Of a DNA stretch of 64,000 bases, positions 46,529-55,151 are shown one piece after another. Both the position numbers and the translations under genes were made by a program. The stretch covers positions 1 to 64,000 of the forward strand of contig JAEUKA010000014.1 of NCBI GenBank assembly GCA_016794465.1, given 5' to 3'. Numbering within the stretch: position 1 is the first letter of the stretch; the number at the start of each line of letters is the position of its first letter. Source of the DNA: Myxococcales bacterium. GTDB lineage: Bacteria > Myxococcota_A > Polyangia > Palsa-1104 > JAEUJZ01. The notes beneath the pieces were generated by a model. That model saw nothing but the letters and a program-made list of their open reading frames with translations. It searched no databases and was not told the DNA's origin.

Positions 46529-47770
46529 TCAGTGAATCGAGGTAAAGAGTCTGGGCAGCCGGACCGACGAGCCCTTGCCTGCCGACCACCAGATGAACCA
46601 GGCCTTGCCCTTGATCATCTCGAAGGGCACAAACGACACCTTGTCGCTGGGGGGACACTGCATTGCGCCATCGAGTCCGCGCTGCTCGCACCAGAAGCGG
46701 CTGTCATGACTGTGGTCGCGGTTGTCGCCCATCACGAACACATGATCGGCGGGAACCTCCCAGGTCTGACAGGGATGAGGGCTCGGCTGGACATCTTGCA
46801 CCACGCGATAGCTCTCGACGCCGTTGTGCTCGCGGAAGCCTCGGCAGATCTGGTGGGTCCAGCGCGCCCCGGGCCGCTCCTCATCAAAGTCGTCGTACTC
46901 ACACATTCCCGAGATCGGCTCACGCGGGAGCGGCTTGCCGTTGATGCTCACTCGCTCATCACAGACTTCGATCTTGTCGCCCGGAATGCCGGCGATGCGC
47001 TTGATGAAGTCCTTCTGCATGTCGTGCGGGTAGACAAAGACAATCACCTCTCCGCGACGAGGCTCACGAATGTGGTGCCCAAACTTGATGTTGGTAAAGG
47101 GAATCCGCAGCCCGAACACCAGCTTGTTGACAAAGATGTGGTCGCCGACTTGCAGCGTCGGAATCATCGAGCCGGACGGAATCTTGAACGCCTCGACGGT
47201 AAACGCCCGCAGGATGAGTGCGATGATCACCGCGCCGCCAATCGACTCTCCGTATTCCTGCAGCGGACTCTTGCGCGCAAAGGCCAGGTGCTTGGTCACC
47301 ACTTGATCCAGTCCGTGCAAGGTCCGAATCAGCTCGTCATTGTCTTCCGCGATCAGTGCCCGATCGACCGCTGCAATCGCATCCTCTACCGCAATCCGCG
47401 CCTCCGGTTTGAGCTGCTCGCGGTAGCGGTCCAGCCGCCGCTGCGCATCCTTTTGGGACAGCTTGGCATCGCGGTGCAGCAGCAAGTCCTCGCGGGTCTG
47501 ATCGATGATCTGCCGAAACAGCAGATAGGGCACGCCGGCAATCGCCCCCAGCAGCAGCAGCGCAATCACCAGCTGGACGATGCGCGGATGCGGCGGAACC
47601 TCGGTCAGGTCCATGTGGTTGGTGTAGTGAACGACCAGCAAGAACAAGCCGAGCAGCACCGGCAGCCCGACCACCCACAGGTGATCCAGGGCCAGTCGTA
47701 GCCAGGCCGGAGGACGCTGCCCCGACGGCAAAGCCACCGGCTCCGCCTTGTCTTTCTCTGGATCGCTCAT
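46529..47770 (-). CDS. lepB: Signal peptidase I
   Basis: A 413-residue protein, longer than usual because of an N-terminal part with two early spans (about 28-50 and 64-88) and a coiled region to residue 165. The catalytic domain has IPSGS201MIPTLQVGD with the Ser nucleophile, K257 in [11 protein letters not shown] as the general base, and the [11 protein letters not shown] box. WCEQRGLDG and a Cys-rich insert ([20 protein letters not shown]) are extra. It cleaves signal peptides at the outer face of the inner membrane. Start overlaps the lepA stop by 4 bp. Confidence 0.95.
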   Translation of the reverse strand: MSDPEKDKAEPVALPSGQRPPAWLRLALDHLWVVGLPVLLGLFLLVVHYTNHMDLTEVPPHPRIVQLVIALLLLGAIAGVPYLLFRQIIDQTREDLLLHRDAKLSQKDAQRRLDRYREQLKPEARIAVEDAIAAVDRALIAEDNDELIRTLHGLDQVVTKHLAFARKSPLQEYGESIGGAVIIALILRAFTVEAFKIPSGSMIPTLQVGDHIFVNKLVFGLRIPFTNIKFGHHIREPRRGEVIVFVYPHDMQKDFIKRIAGIPGDKIEVCDERVSINGKPLPREPISGMCEYDDFDEERPGARWTHQICRGFREHNGVESYRVVQDVQPSPHPCQTWEVPADHVFVMGDNRDHSHDSRFWCEQRGLDGAMQCPPSDKVSFVPFEMIKGKAWFIWWSAGKGSSVRLPRLFTSIH

Positions 47771-49629
47771 TTTTCGTCCACTTTCAGGACCGCCAGGAAC
47801 GCTTCCTGCGGAATCTCGACCGAGCCGATCTGCTTCATCCGCTTTTTGCCCTCTTTCTGGCGCTCGAGCAGCTTTCGCTTGCGGCTGATGTCACCACCAT
47901 AACACTTGGCCGTTACGTTCTTGCGCAGCGCCTTCACGGTGGTGCGAGCAATCACGCGGTTGCCGATGGCGGCCTGGATGGCGACCTCGAACTGCTGCGG
48001 AGGGATAAGCTCCTTCATCTTCACACACACGTCGCGGCCCCGAAAATAGGAGCGGTCGCGGTGACAGATGATCGACAGCGCATCGACGCGGTCGCCGTTC
48101 ACCAGCAGGTCCAGCCGCAGCAGGTCGGCGCGCCGATACTCTTGCAGCTCATAGTCGAGTGAGGCATAGCCGCGCGACACCGACTTCAGGCGGTCATAAA
48201 AGCCGTACACCACCTCGGCCAGCGGCAGCTCGTACTTGAGGACCACGCGATCTTCGCCGTTGTAGGTCATGGCGACCTGGATGCCGCGCCGGTCCTGACA
48301 CAGGGTGATCAGCGCGCCCACGTATTCCGTCGGGGTGTAGATGCTGGCAAGGATGATCGGCTCCTCGATGTAGTCGAGCTTGCCTTCGTCGGGCAGCGCC
48401 GCCGGATTGTCGACCACCACCGTCTCGCCGGAGCTCGTCGTCGCGCGATACTCGACGGTGGGCGCCGTGGTGATAAGGTCCAGGTCGTACTCGCGCTCGA
48501 GCCGCTCCTGCACGATCTCCATGTGCAGCAGCCCGAGGAAGCCGCAGCGAAAGCCAAAGCCCAGCGCCAGCGAAGTCTCGGGGTCGTAGGTAAAGCTGGC
48601 GTCGTTGAGGTGCAGCTTCTCGAGCGCGTCCCGCAGGTCGGTATAGCGCGCGTTGTCCGTCGGAAAGATTCCGGCAAAGACCATCGGCTTGACGACCTTG
48701 AAGCCTTCGAGCGGCTCGCTCGCCGGGCGGTCGGCGTGGGTGATGGTGTCGCCAATCTGGGTGTCCGCGACGGTCTTGATGTTGGCGATGACGAAGCCGA
48801 CCTCGCCGCAGCGCAGCTCTTTGATCTCGATCGGGAACGGACTAAAGACGCCGAGGCCGAGGACCTCGTAGACCTTGCCGGTCGCCATGAACTGGATCTT
48901 GTCGCCGATCTTGATGCTGCCGTTCTTGACGCGGACCTGGGTGACGACGCCTCGGTAGTTGTCGTACCACGAGTCAAACATCAGGGCCTGCAGCGGCGCC
49001 GTCGGGTCGCCCTTGGGTGGCGGCACCAGCTCGACGATGGCTTCGAGGATGTCGGGGATGCCCCGCCCGTCCTTGGCGCTGGCCGGAATCGCCATCGAGG
49101 CATCGATGCCAATCACGTCCTCGATCTGCTTGCGAATCCGCTCGGGCTCCGCCGACGGCAGATCGATCTTGTTTAAGACCGGCACGATCTCCAGGTTGCC
49201 CTCGAGCGCGACGTAGACGTTGGCGAGCGTCTGGGCCTGCACTCCCTGCGACGCATCGACGACCAGCAGCGCGCCTTCACAGGCCGCCAGGCTGCGACTG
49301 ACCTCGTAGTGAAAGTCAACGTGGCCCGGCGTGTCGATGAGGTTGAGCTGATAGTCCTGCCCGTCCTTGGCGCGAAACCGCAGCCGCACCGTCTGCGCCT
49401 TGATGGTGATGCCGCGCTCGCGCTCCAGCTCCATCTTGTCGAGGAACTGGTCCTGTTTCTCGCGGTCGGACAGCGCCCCGCAGGCCTCGAGCAGCCGATC
49501 GGCGAGCGTCGACTTGCCGTGGTCGATGTGGGCGATGATCGAAAAGTTACGAATGTGGGATAGAAGCACCGACCCCCCGGAGGGAGTCAGCGACGAAGTA
49601 GGAGCTTGTGAGTTGGCGTCTTGAGACAT
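47767..49629 (-). CDS. lepA: Elongation factor 4 (LepA)
   Basis: A 620-residue translational GTPase. The ATG at 49629 was chosen; the in-frame extension upstream begins with TTG. Motifs: G1 [10 protein letters not shown]2 [14 protein letters not shown]3 DTPGHVDF, G4 NKIDLPSA. The LepA-specific C-terminal domain is complete (YKVLDRVD-like blocks, [38 protein letters not shown]). It back-translocates or remodels stalled ribosomes under ionic stress. It is the first gene of the lepA-lepB-ccmC run. Its upstream region is filled by a tandem array. Confidence 0.97.
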   Translation of the reverse strand: MSQDANSQAPTSSLTPSGGSVLLSHIRNFSIIAHIDHGKSTLADRLLEACGALSDREKQDQFLDKMELERERGITIKAQTVRLRFRAKDGQDYQLNLIDTPGHVDFHYEVSRSLAACEGALLVVDASQGVQAQTLANVYVALEGNLEIVPVLNKIDLPSAEPERIRKQIEDVIGIDASMAIPASAKDGRGIPDILEAIVELVPPPKGDPTAPLQALMFDSWYDNYRGVVTQVRVKNGSIKIGDKIQFMATGKVYEVLGLGVFSPFPIEIKELRCGEVGFVIANIKTVADTQIGDTITHADRPASEPLEGFKVVKPMVFAGIFPTDNARYTDLRDALEKLHLNDASFTYDPETSLALGFGFRCGFLGLLHMEIVQERLEREYDLDLITTAPTVEYRATTSSGETVVVDNPAALPDEGKLDYIEEPIILASIYTPTEYVGALITLCQDRRGIQVAMTYNGEDRVVLKYELPLAEVVYGFYDRLKSVSRGYASLDYELQEYRRADLLRLDLLVNGDRVDALSIICHRDRSYFRGRDVCVKMKELIPPQQFEVAIQAAIGNRVIARTTVKALRKNVTAKCYGGDISRKRKLLERQKEGKKRMKQIGSVEIPQEAFLAVLKVDEK

Positions 49630-49746
49630 GGCAGAGCTTGGGGTGAAGCGGGGCAAATCAAGTCACTAAACAACCGGAAGCGCAAGTCTGTTCCCGTCCA
49701 CTTCGCCAACTTGTGCGGCTCCCAGCCGACGCGATGGTTGTCCTCG

Positions 49747-50091
49747 CAAACCCCTTTGCTCGACCAAGCAAACCCCTTTGCTCGCCTCACAAACCCCTTT
49801 GCGCGACCGCACAAACCCCTTTGCGCGCCTCACAAACCCCTTTGCGCGACCGCACAAACCCCTTTGCGCGCCTCGCAAACCCCTTTGCTCAACCGAGCAA
49901 ACCCCTTTGCGCGCCTCACAAACCCCTTTGCTCAACCGAGCAAGCCACTTTGTTCGCCTCGCAAACCCCTTTGCTCGACCGAGCAAACCCCTTTGCGCGC
50001 CTCGCAAACCCCTTTGCTCAACCGAGCAAACCCCTTTGCTCAACCGAGCAAACCCCTTTGCGCGCCTCGCAAACCCCTTTGCGCGTCCGCG
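49747..50091. repeat. 16-copy 21/22-bp tandem array upstream of lepA
   Basis: CAAACCCCTTTG followed by GCTCGACC/GCGCGCCTCA-type ends, repeated 16 times with alternating 21- and 22-bp periods from 49747. One copy (49941) is changed to CAAGCCACTTTG. It fills almost all of the 462 bp between the serC stop (50092) and lepA start (49629), leaving about 115 bp for a lepA promoter. No spacers; no real ORF. Confidence 0.9.
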
Positions 50092-51192
50092 CTAGCCGTT
50101 GCGGGTGGCGAAGTTGCGCATGAAGTGGGCCAGGGCTTGGGCGCCTGCGAGGGGAAACGCGTTGTAGATCGAGGCGCGGATGCCGCCGACGGAGCGATGG
50201 CCCTTCAAGCCGTCCATTCCCGCCGCTTTGGCCTCTTTGGCGAACTGCTCTTCGAGGGCTTCCGTCGGCAAGCGGAAGGTCACGTTCATCAGCGAGCGAC
50301 TGTCGCGGCTGGCGTGGCCTCGGTAAAAGCCGCTTACTCCATCGATCACGTCGTAGATGAGCTGGGCTTTTTGGCGGTTGTGCTCGGCCATCGCCGACAG
50401 TCCGCCGAAGCGTCGCAGCCAGCGCAGCACCAGATGCAGGATGTAAATCGGAAACACCGGCGGCGTGTTGTACAGCGACTTGTGCTCGATGTAGGTGCGG
50501 TAGTTGAGCATGATCGGCAGCTTGTCCTGGGCCGCCTGGTCCAGTCGCAGCAGATCGTCGCGGAGGATGACGATGGTCACGCCCGCCGGGCCGGCGTTCT
50601 TTTGGGCGCCGGCGTAGATCAGCCCGTAGCGCGCTACGTCAACGGGTCGGGACAAAAAGTCACTCGACATGTCGCAGACGATGGGACGGCCAGCGGCGTC
50701 GGGCTCGTGGTGCCACTCGGTGCCCCAGATGGTGTTGTTGCTGGTGGTGTGGACGTAGGCCGAGCGGTCAGAGCAGTGAAGCTCGTCGTTGCGGGGGATG
50801 CGCCGGAACTGCTCGGGCTCGGTGGTGGCGGCGACGTGGGTTTCGCCGACGCGCTTGGCTTCAACGAGCGCCTTCTTCGACCACTCGCCGGTCAGGACGT
50901 AGTCGCCGACAGTCCCCGGCCCGAGCAAGTTCATCGGCACCATCGAAAACTGCGTCGTCGCCCCGCCCGACAGAAACAGCACCCGATAGCCGGTCGGAAT
51001 GCCGAGCAGCTCGCGCAGGTTCGACTCGGCTTCCCCGATGATGGCTTCAAAGTCTTTGGATCGGTGGCTGCACTCAAGGATGCCGATGCCGCTCGAGCCC
51101 AGCGAGAGCAAGTTGTCACGGGCTTCGACGAGGACTTCCTCGGGCAGGACGGCGGGACCGGCGGAGAAGTTGAAGATTCGCGGGGTGGTCAT
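50092..51192 (-). CDS. serC: Phosphoserine aminotransferase
   Basis: A 366-residue class-V aminotransferase. It starts IFNFSAGPAVLPEEVL, the standard SerC N-terminus. Further marks: ILECSHRSKDF, VLFLSGGATTQFSMVPMNLL, HTTSNNTIWGTEW, DMSSDFLSRPVDV and YAGAQKNAGPAGVTIVI, where the Lys binds PLP. The C-terminal SVGGIRASIYNAFPL binds the phosphate of the substrate. It makes 3-phosphoserine (and 4-phosphohydroxythreonine for PLP). Length is normal. Confidence 0.97.
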   Translation of the reverse strand: MTTPRIFNFSAGPAVLPEEVLVEARDNLLSLGSSGIGILECSHRSKDFEAIIGEAESNLRELLGIPTGYRVLFLSGGATTQFSMVPMNLLGPGTVGDYVLTGEWSKKALVEAKRVGETHVAATTEPEQFRRIPRNDELHCSDRSAYVHTTSNNTIWGTEWHHEPDAAGRPIVCDMSSDFLSRPVDVARYGLIYAGAQKNAGPAGVTIVILRDDLLRLDQAAQDKLPIMLNYRTYIEHKSLYNTPPVFPIYILHLVLRWLRRFGGLSAMAEHNRQKAQLIYDVIDGVSGFYRGHASRDSRSLMNVTFRLPTEALEEQFAKEAKAAGMDGLKGHRSVGGIRASIYNAFPLAGAQALAHFMRNFATRNG

Positions 51193-51252
51193 GACTCGCG
51201 AAGGTACTCCTTCTTGGCTGCGCAACCAAGCCAAGCTGCTAAGGTGGGGGCG

Positions 51253-52131
51253 ATGCGTGCTCGCTCGATTGCTTGGCTGCTTCTGCTTCCGCTGGCTGGC
51301 TGTCCGAAGCCGGTGGCGCTGCGTCCATATCCGCTGCCGTCGTCGAGTGGGCTGCTCGCGCAAGTGCGACAGAGTCAAGGTCGGGTGCAGTCGCTGAAGC
51401 TGTATGGCAAGGCCGATGTTCCGGACGACAACGGGGGGCGCGTCAAGCTCGACATCGCGGTGGCGGTGCAGCGCCCGGCCAAGCTGCGACTGTCGGCAGA
51501 GAGCACGCTGGCGGGGCCGCTGCTTACGCTGGCCACCGACGGCGAGCGCTATCAGCTGCTCGATACCCAGCAGAATCGCTACCTGAGCAGTGTTGTCACG
51601 CCGTGCAGCATGGCGCGGCTGCTGCGGGTGTCGCTGCCCCCGACGATGCTGGCCGAGGTGCTGAGTGGTGGCGTGCCGCTGCTCGCCGGGGACGCGCTGC
51701 AGCTGGAGAGTGACTGGGATCAAAGCGAAGGGGGCCGGGAAGTGGTGCGAATCCGCGACGGGCTGGGCCGCAAGCAAGTGCTGTATCTGCAAGCGCAGCA
51801 GCAGGCGCAGCTTCCCGGGACCGAGCGAGCGTTCGACGTGGTGCAGACCGAGCTGTTCGGGACGGACGGCAAGCCGTTTCTGCGGATCCGTCATCAGCGC
51901 TTCGCGGTGGTCGAGCCCGCCAGTCCACCGGCCCAAGCGGCGCCGCCGATTCGCCTGCCCAAGCTGTCTTCGATCGAAGATCTCGTCGGCAAGAGCGAGG
52001 TCAAGCTGCGCTGGAAAGAGAGCGAAGTGAACGTGCCGCTCGCCGCTGAGCTATTCTATCTGGCGCAGCCGCCGGGCATCCCCAGCGATCCCGATCCCTG
52101 CATGGCCACCGTCCCCAGCGCATCACCATGA
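51253..52131 (+). CDS. LolB/DUF4292-like outer-membrane lipoprotein
   Basis: A 292-residue lipoprotein: AAGGTG upstream of ATG 51253, signal peptide, lipobox LAGC (Cys17). The body resembles the LolA/LolB/DUF4292 half-barrel fold: VQSLKLYGKADVPDDNGGRVKLDIAVAVQRPAKLRLSAESTLAGPLLTLATDGERYQLLDTQQNRYL and FDVVQTELFGTDGKPFLRIRHQRF. Such proteins bind lipid or lipoprotein in the periplasm. It is divergent from serC and coupled (ATGA) to the Nudix gene. Confidence 0.72.
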   Translation: MRARSIAWLLLLPLAGCPKPVALRPYPLPSSSGLLAQVRQSQGRVQSLKLYGKADVPDDNGGRVKLDIAVAVQRPAKLRLSAESTLAGPLLTLATDGERYQLLDTQQNRYLSSVVTPCSMARLLRVSLPPTMLAEVLSGGVPLLAGDALQLESDWDQSEGGREVVRIRDGLGRKQVLYLQAQQQAQLPGTERAFDVVQTELFGTDGKPFLRIRHQRFAVVEPASPPAQAAPPIRLPKLSSIEDLVGKSEVKLRWKESEVNVPLAAELFYLAQPPGIPSDPDPCMATVPSASP

Positions 52132-52745
52132 GCCAGCCCCGACCCGTCTTTGATGCCTCGCTGCTGTCGCAGACTCTGCGCTCGCGGACCCGTCAGCGCT
52201 GGGAGCTGGCTGGCTTCCGAGAGTCGGCGGTGCTGGTGCCGCTCCTCATTCCCGCGCCCGGCCACGATCCCGAGGTGCTGTTTACCGTTCGGACCGCGTC
52301 GCTGCCGACCCATGCCGGTCAGGTGGCGTTTCCGGGGGGCAAGCGCGAGCCGTCGGATCTGTCGCTCGATCACACCGCGCTGCGCGAGAGCCAGGAAGAG
52401 CTGGGCATCCTCGCCGAGCAGGTCGAGCTGCTGGGACAGCTGGACGACATGCCGACGCCGATGGGCTTCAACATCACGCCGGTGGTGGGACTGCTGCGCG
52501 GGCCGCTGTCGCTGCTGCCCCATCCGGGCGAGGTCGCCGCGACCTTCACAGTGCCGCTGTTCGAGCTGCCGAGTCGCTACCAGGAAGGCGGCAAGGCCGA
52601 GTGGCGAGGGCACATCTACACGATGCACGAGTTTTCCCATCCCCAGCACCGCATCTGGGGTGCCACGGCAGCGATGACGCTACAGCTGCTGTACTTCCTC
52701 AACTTGGTGCCCAGTCCCGGTCGCGCCCCAACCTCTCCGCGCTAG
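52128..52745 (+). CDS. CoA-pyrophosphatase-type Nudix hydrolase (NudL-like)
   Basis: A 205-residue protein. The Nudix box is GKREPSDLSLDHTALRESQEELGI, with G, E, RE and EE residues in place, and the N-terminal ESAVLVPLLIP and LPTHAGQVAFPGGK lead-in is that of the CoAse (UPF0035) subgroup, which cuts CoA and its derivatives. The start overlaps the upstream stop (ATGA). The tail GATAAMTLQLLYFL is also typical of the subgroup. Confidence 0.9.
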   Translation: MSQPRPVFDASLLSQTLRSRTRQRWELAGFRESAVLVPLLIPAPGHDPEVLFTVRTASLPTHAGQVAFPGGKREPSDLSLDHTALRESQEELGILAEQVELLGQLDDMPTPMGFNITPVVGLLRGPLSLLPHPGEVAATFTVPLFELPSRYQEGGKAEWRGHIYTMHEFSHPQHRIWGATAAMTLQLLYFLNLVPSPGRAPTSPR

Positions 52746-52793
52746 CTCCTGCCGAGTACCTACTTCCTGCGTCACTCCCCTCACTGCACAGTC

Positions 52794-53417
52794 CTATCGA
52801 TGCAGAACGGAGAGCCGAGGCTTCTTCCCGATGCCAAAGGAATGGTTGCTGGTCTGCATCAAGCGCTCGATCGATCGGCCGATGGGTCGCGTCTCAATCG
52901 AGCCCACAAATGCTTGCCGCACAATCAGGTTTTCATCCAAAAGGAGCGTGATCGGATTCTGATCATTTTCGATCGACTGCCGCAGCATCGCGCTGACGGT
53001 GCGCAGCGGCCCAGTGTCTGGGAGCGCCGCTTGGTTCTTTTGCCAAAACGCTGCCACTTCCTCGGCACTCGCATCGCTTGGCGGATCGGCCACAAACAGG
53101 AACTGTACTTCGGGATGACCGCGCCACCCTTTCATCAAGTTGCGCAGCAGCGGAAACTCCTTCTGACAGGGCGGACAGTACACCGACCACAGGTTCACGA
53201 CGTAGATCTTCGCCGGAGTCAGGGTCAGTGGCTGCCAGCTCGCAGCGCTGCGTTCCCACTGTTGAATGCCGGACAGATCGATGCGCCGATGGAGCAGCGC
53301 CGCCTCGGCATCCGCTTGCCGCGCTCCGCTCTCTGCACGGACTCCTGAGCCCAGGCTCTGCAGCAGAAACAGCGCACAGACACTCCTAACAATCGGCGCG
53401 AAAGACCCATACTCCAC
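52794..53417 (-). CDS. TlpA/ResA-like periplasmic thioredoxin
   Basis: A 207-residue protein. GTG at 53417 overlaps the upstream gene by 32 bp; the segment VRSVCALFLLQSLGSGVRA is the signal peptide. The thioredoxin motif is WSVYCPPCQKEFPLL, with CPPC as redox pair, and the strand KIYVVNLW before it. ENDQNPITLLLDENLIVRQAFVG near 155 contains the cis-Pro. It probably keeps envelope cysteines reduced or delivers electrons. It is the last gene of the nine-gene same-strand run that begins at 62199. Confidence 0.85.
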   Translation of the reverse strand: MEYGSFAPIVRSVCALFLLQSLGSGVRAESGARQADAEAALLHRRIDLSGIQQWERSAASWQPLTLTPAKIYVVNLWSVYCPPCQKEFPLLRNLMKGWRGHPEVQFLFVADPPSDASAEEVAAFWQKNQAALPDTGPLRTVSAMLRQSIENDQNPITLLLDENLIVRQAFVGSIETRPIGRSIERLMQTSNHSFGIGKKPRLSVLHR

Positions 53418-54054
53418 GGCTCAGCTCCTTGGCTTCGGCGATTCCTGGCAGATCAGACTGCCGCACAATATCTTTGGGATTGGCAGGAAAATCATAGACC
53501 CAGCGACGAATCCGCCGACTGGGAATGGCACGACTGGTCAGCAGATCCTCCACATACTTGGCGCGGCGGGCGGCCTCGGTATCACCAAGCTCTGGAGAGG
53601 ACACCACCAAGAACACGGTGTTGTCGAGGAGTGCCGGCTTGGCCAGCTGCTCCAGGCGCGTCATCCGGTACGGAGCCACCGCGCTCGCCTGATTGGCCAT
53701 GTACAGCACCTCATGCGGCAGGTGCGACATCAGCTTCAGAAAGCGCCCCCGATGCTCTGGATCGGCTCCTATCACCGCTGGCCGAATCTGCTTGGTGGTA
53801 CAGCTTCCAACCTCGCCCCGCGTCGCTGCCAGCATGCACTCCTTGTTGACATCGTCCATCAGCTGCTTGAGCTCTGGACTGCACAGTGCCAGCGTCAGAC
53901 CATCGGTCACTTGCGACTGCAGCATCGTGATGGCTGCGCGATGGTTCGCCAGCTGCCGCTTGAGATCTCCGATCTGCTGCACCAACACCGGATCGGACTT
54001 GCAGCCAGAGAGTGTCAGCAGGAGCAGTGCAGATATGAATCCTTTGATGCGCAT
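53386..54054 (-). CDS. Lipoprotein with coiled-coil start, unknown function
   Basis: A 222-residue lipoprotein. The ATG at 54054 has GAGG 6 bp upstream; lipobox TLSGC (Cys18). Residues 22-52 form a short coiled coil (LVQQIGDLKRQLANHRAAITMLQSQV). There are four further Cys (ALCSPEL, KECMLA, GSCTTK, FRADC at the C-terminus), so disulfides are likely and would suit the TlpA-like protein encoded next. The start is 9 bp past the kinase-fragment stop. No family was recognised. Confidence 0.7.
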   Translation of the reverse strand: MRIKGFISALLLLTLSGCKSDPVLVQQIGDLKRQLANHRAAITMLQSQVTDGLTLALCSPELKQLMDDVNKECMLAATRGEVGSCTTKQIRPAVIGADPEHRGRFLKLMSHLPHEVLYMANQASAVAPYRMTRLEQLAKPALLDNTVFLVVSSPELGDTEAARRAKYVEDLLTSRAIPSRRIRRWVYDFPANPKDIVRQSDLPGIAEAKELSRGVWVFRADC

Positions 54055-54366
54055 CTTATTCCTCATCGACTGACTGTGATATGGACCGTCTGCGGAAGCG
54101 CTTGCACCGGCACCGCACTGAGCTGCTGTCGCAGACATCCATTCAGTCCAGAATCAAAGACAGACTGTGGCGCCGAGACGACCGTCAGCGTACCGCTGCG
54201 TTCGAGTCGAATCACGGTTCCACTCCCCAAAGCCAGCTGCCCTAGGTGGGCCTTCGCGCAGGCATGAATCGTCGCCCGCATGGCGGGATTTTTGCTGGCA
54301 AACCCCGAGATCACAAACCGCTGCGGCAAGGGTTGAGGTGGCTGTGCCGGCTGCGGTACCGGTGCC

Positions 54367-54400
<34 letters not shown>

Positions 54401-55013
54401 CCGGTATCGGTGTCGGTATCGGTGCCGGAAGCGAAACCTCTCCCAACGGAATCGCTTGCTTCACCGCAGTGACGACTACCGTCTTTTCTGTCCGCTTGGG
54501 AAGCCCGTGCAGATGACTTCCTGCTGCCAGCAGCACACTGATTCCCAGCGCCGCCGCACCCAGCTTCATGACATTCCTGCGCAGTGCAGCTCGGGCCAGC
54601 GCGCGTTCCCCAGTGTGCCCAGTGAGCGAGCTGGGCAGAATCGGATTCCCACCCGTAGAGTACACCGTGTGCGACGTGGCTCCGACTGCCGCCAGAAAGC
54701 CACCGATCGTCGGATAGCGATCCTCGGGGGACTTGCTCAGCGCCTTCTGAACCGCCAGATTGATCTGCGGGTCCGGGAGTGGCGCTGGCCGCGAAAACAC
54801 CACGCGCTCCAAGATGGAATAGATGGCATCGCCGGGCTGAAAAAACGCCCCCTGACCGGTCAGCATTTCATACAGCGTTGCCGCCAGCGCAAACTGATCG
54901 CTTGCGGGACCAATGCGATCGTTTTCACCACGCGCCTGCTCGGGAGCCATATAGCCCGGTGTGCCCATCAGCTGCGCCGGAGCCGTCATCGGCGCCCGAT
55001 CCGGAACCGCCAT

Positions 55014-55027
55014 CTTGGCAATCCCAA
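55014..55027. repeat. 14-bp direct repeat CTTGGCAATCCCAA, left copy (kinase GIAK codons)
   Basis: It occurs again in the same orientation at 59251-59264, at the broken end of the other kinase half. It codes for GIAK on the minus strand. A conserved kinase motif alone can explain part of the match; a third occurrence is in the intact kinase between them. Confidence 0.7.
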
Positions 55028-55042
55028 CGAAGCACAGCGAAT

Positions 55043-55055
55043 CCTCGTCGAGAAG
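55043..55055. repeat. 13-bp inverted repeat CCTCGTCGAGAAG, left copy
   Basis: The inverse copy is at 59233-59245. The pair lies just inside the two 14-bp direct repeats, so together they bracket the 4.2-kb block that separates the two kinase halves, as terminal inverted repeats would. Confidence 0.65.
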
Positions 55056-55151
55056 TCGAACCCTCTGCATTCCCAGGGAAGTAGGTGGGAACGGCAGGTG
55101 TGCGCAGATTCACTGCAAAACCGAAGCGCAGAAGATGTTTGATGGACGACT

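Noticed and set aside
49747..50091. CRISPR array
   Set aside because: Units are directly abutting 21/22-mers without unique spacers, and no cas genes are present. The same holds for 12228-12457.
49621..51252. Long in-frame extension upstream of the LolB-like lipoprotein
   Set aside because: It covers the tandem array and the whole antisense of serC; the lipoprotein signal peptide starts at 51253.
52746..52793. Terminator between the convergent Nudix and TlpA-like genes
   Set aside because: No stable stem followed by a T-run could be found in this short gap.
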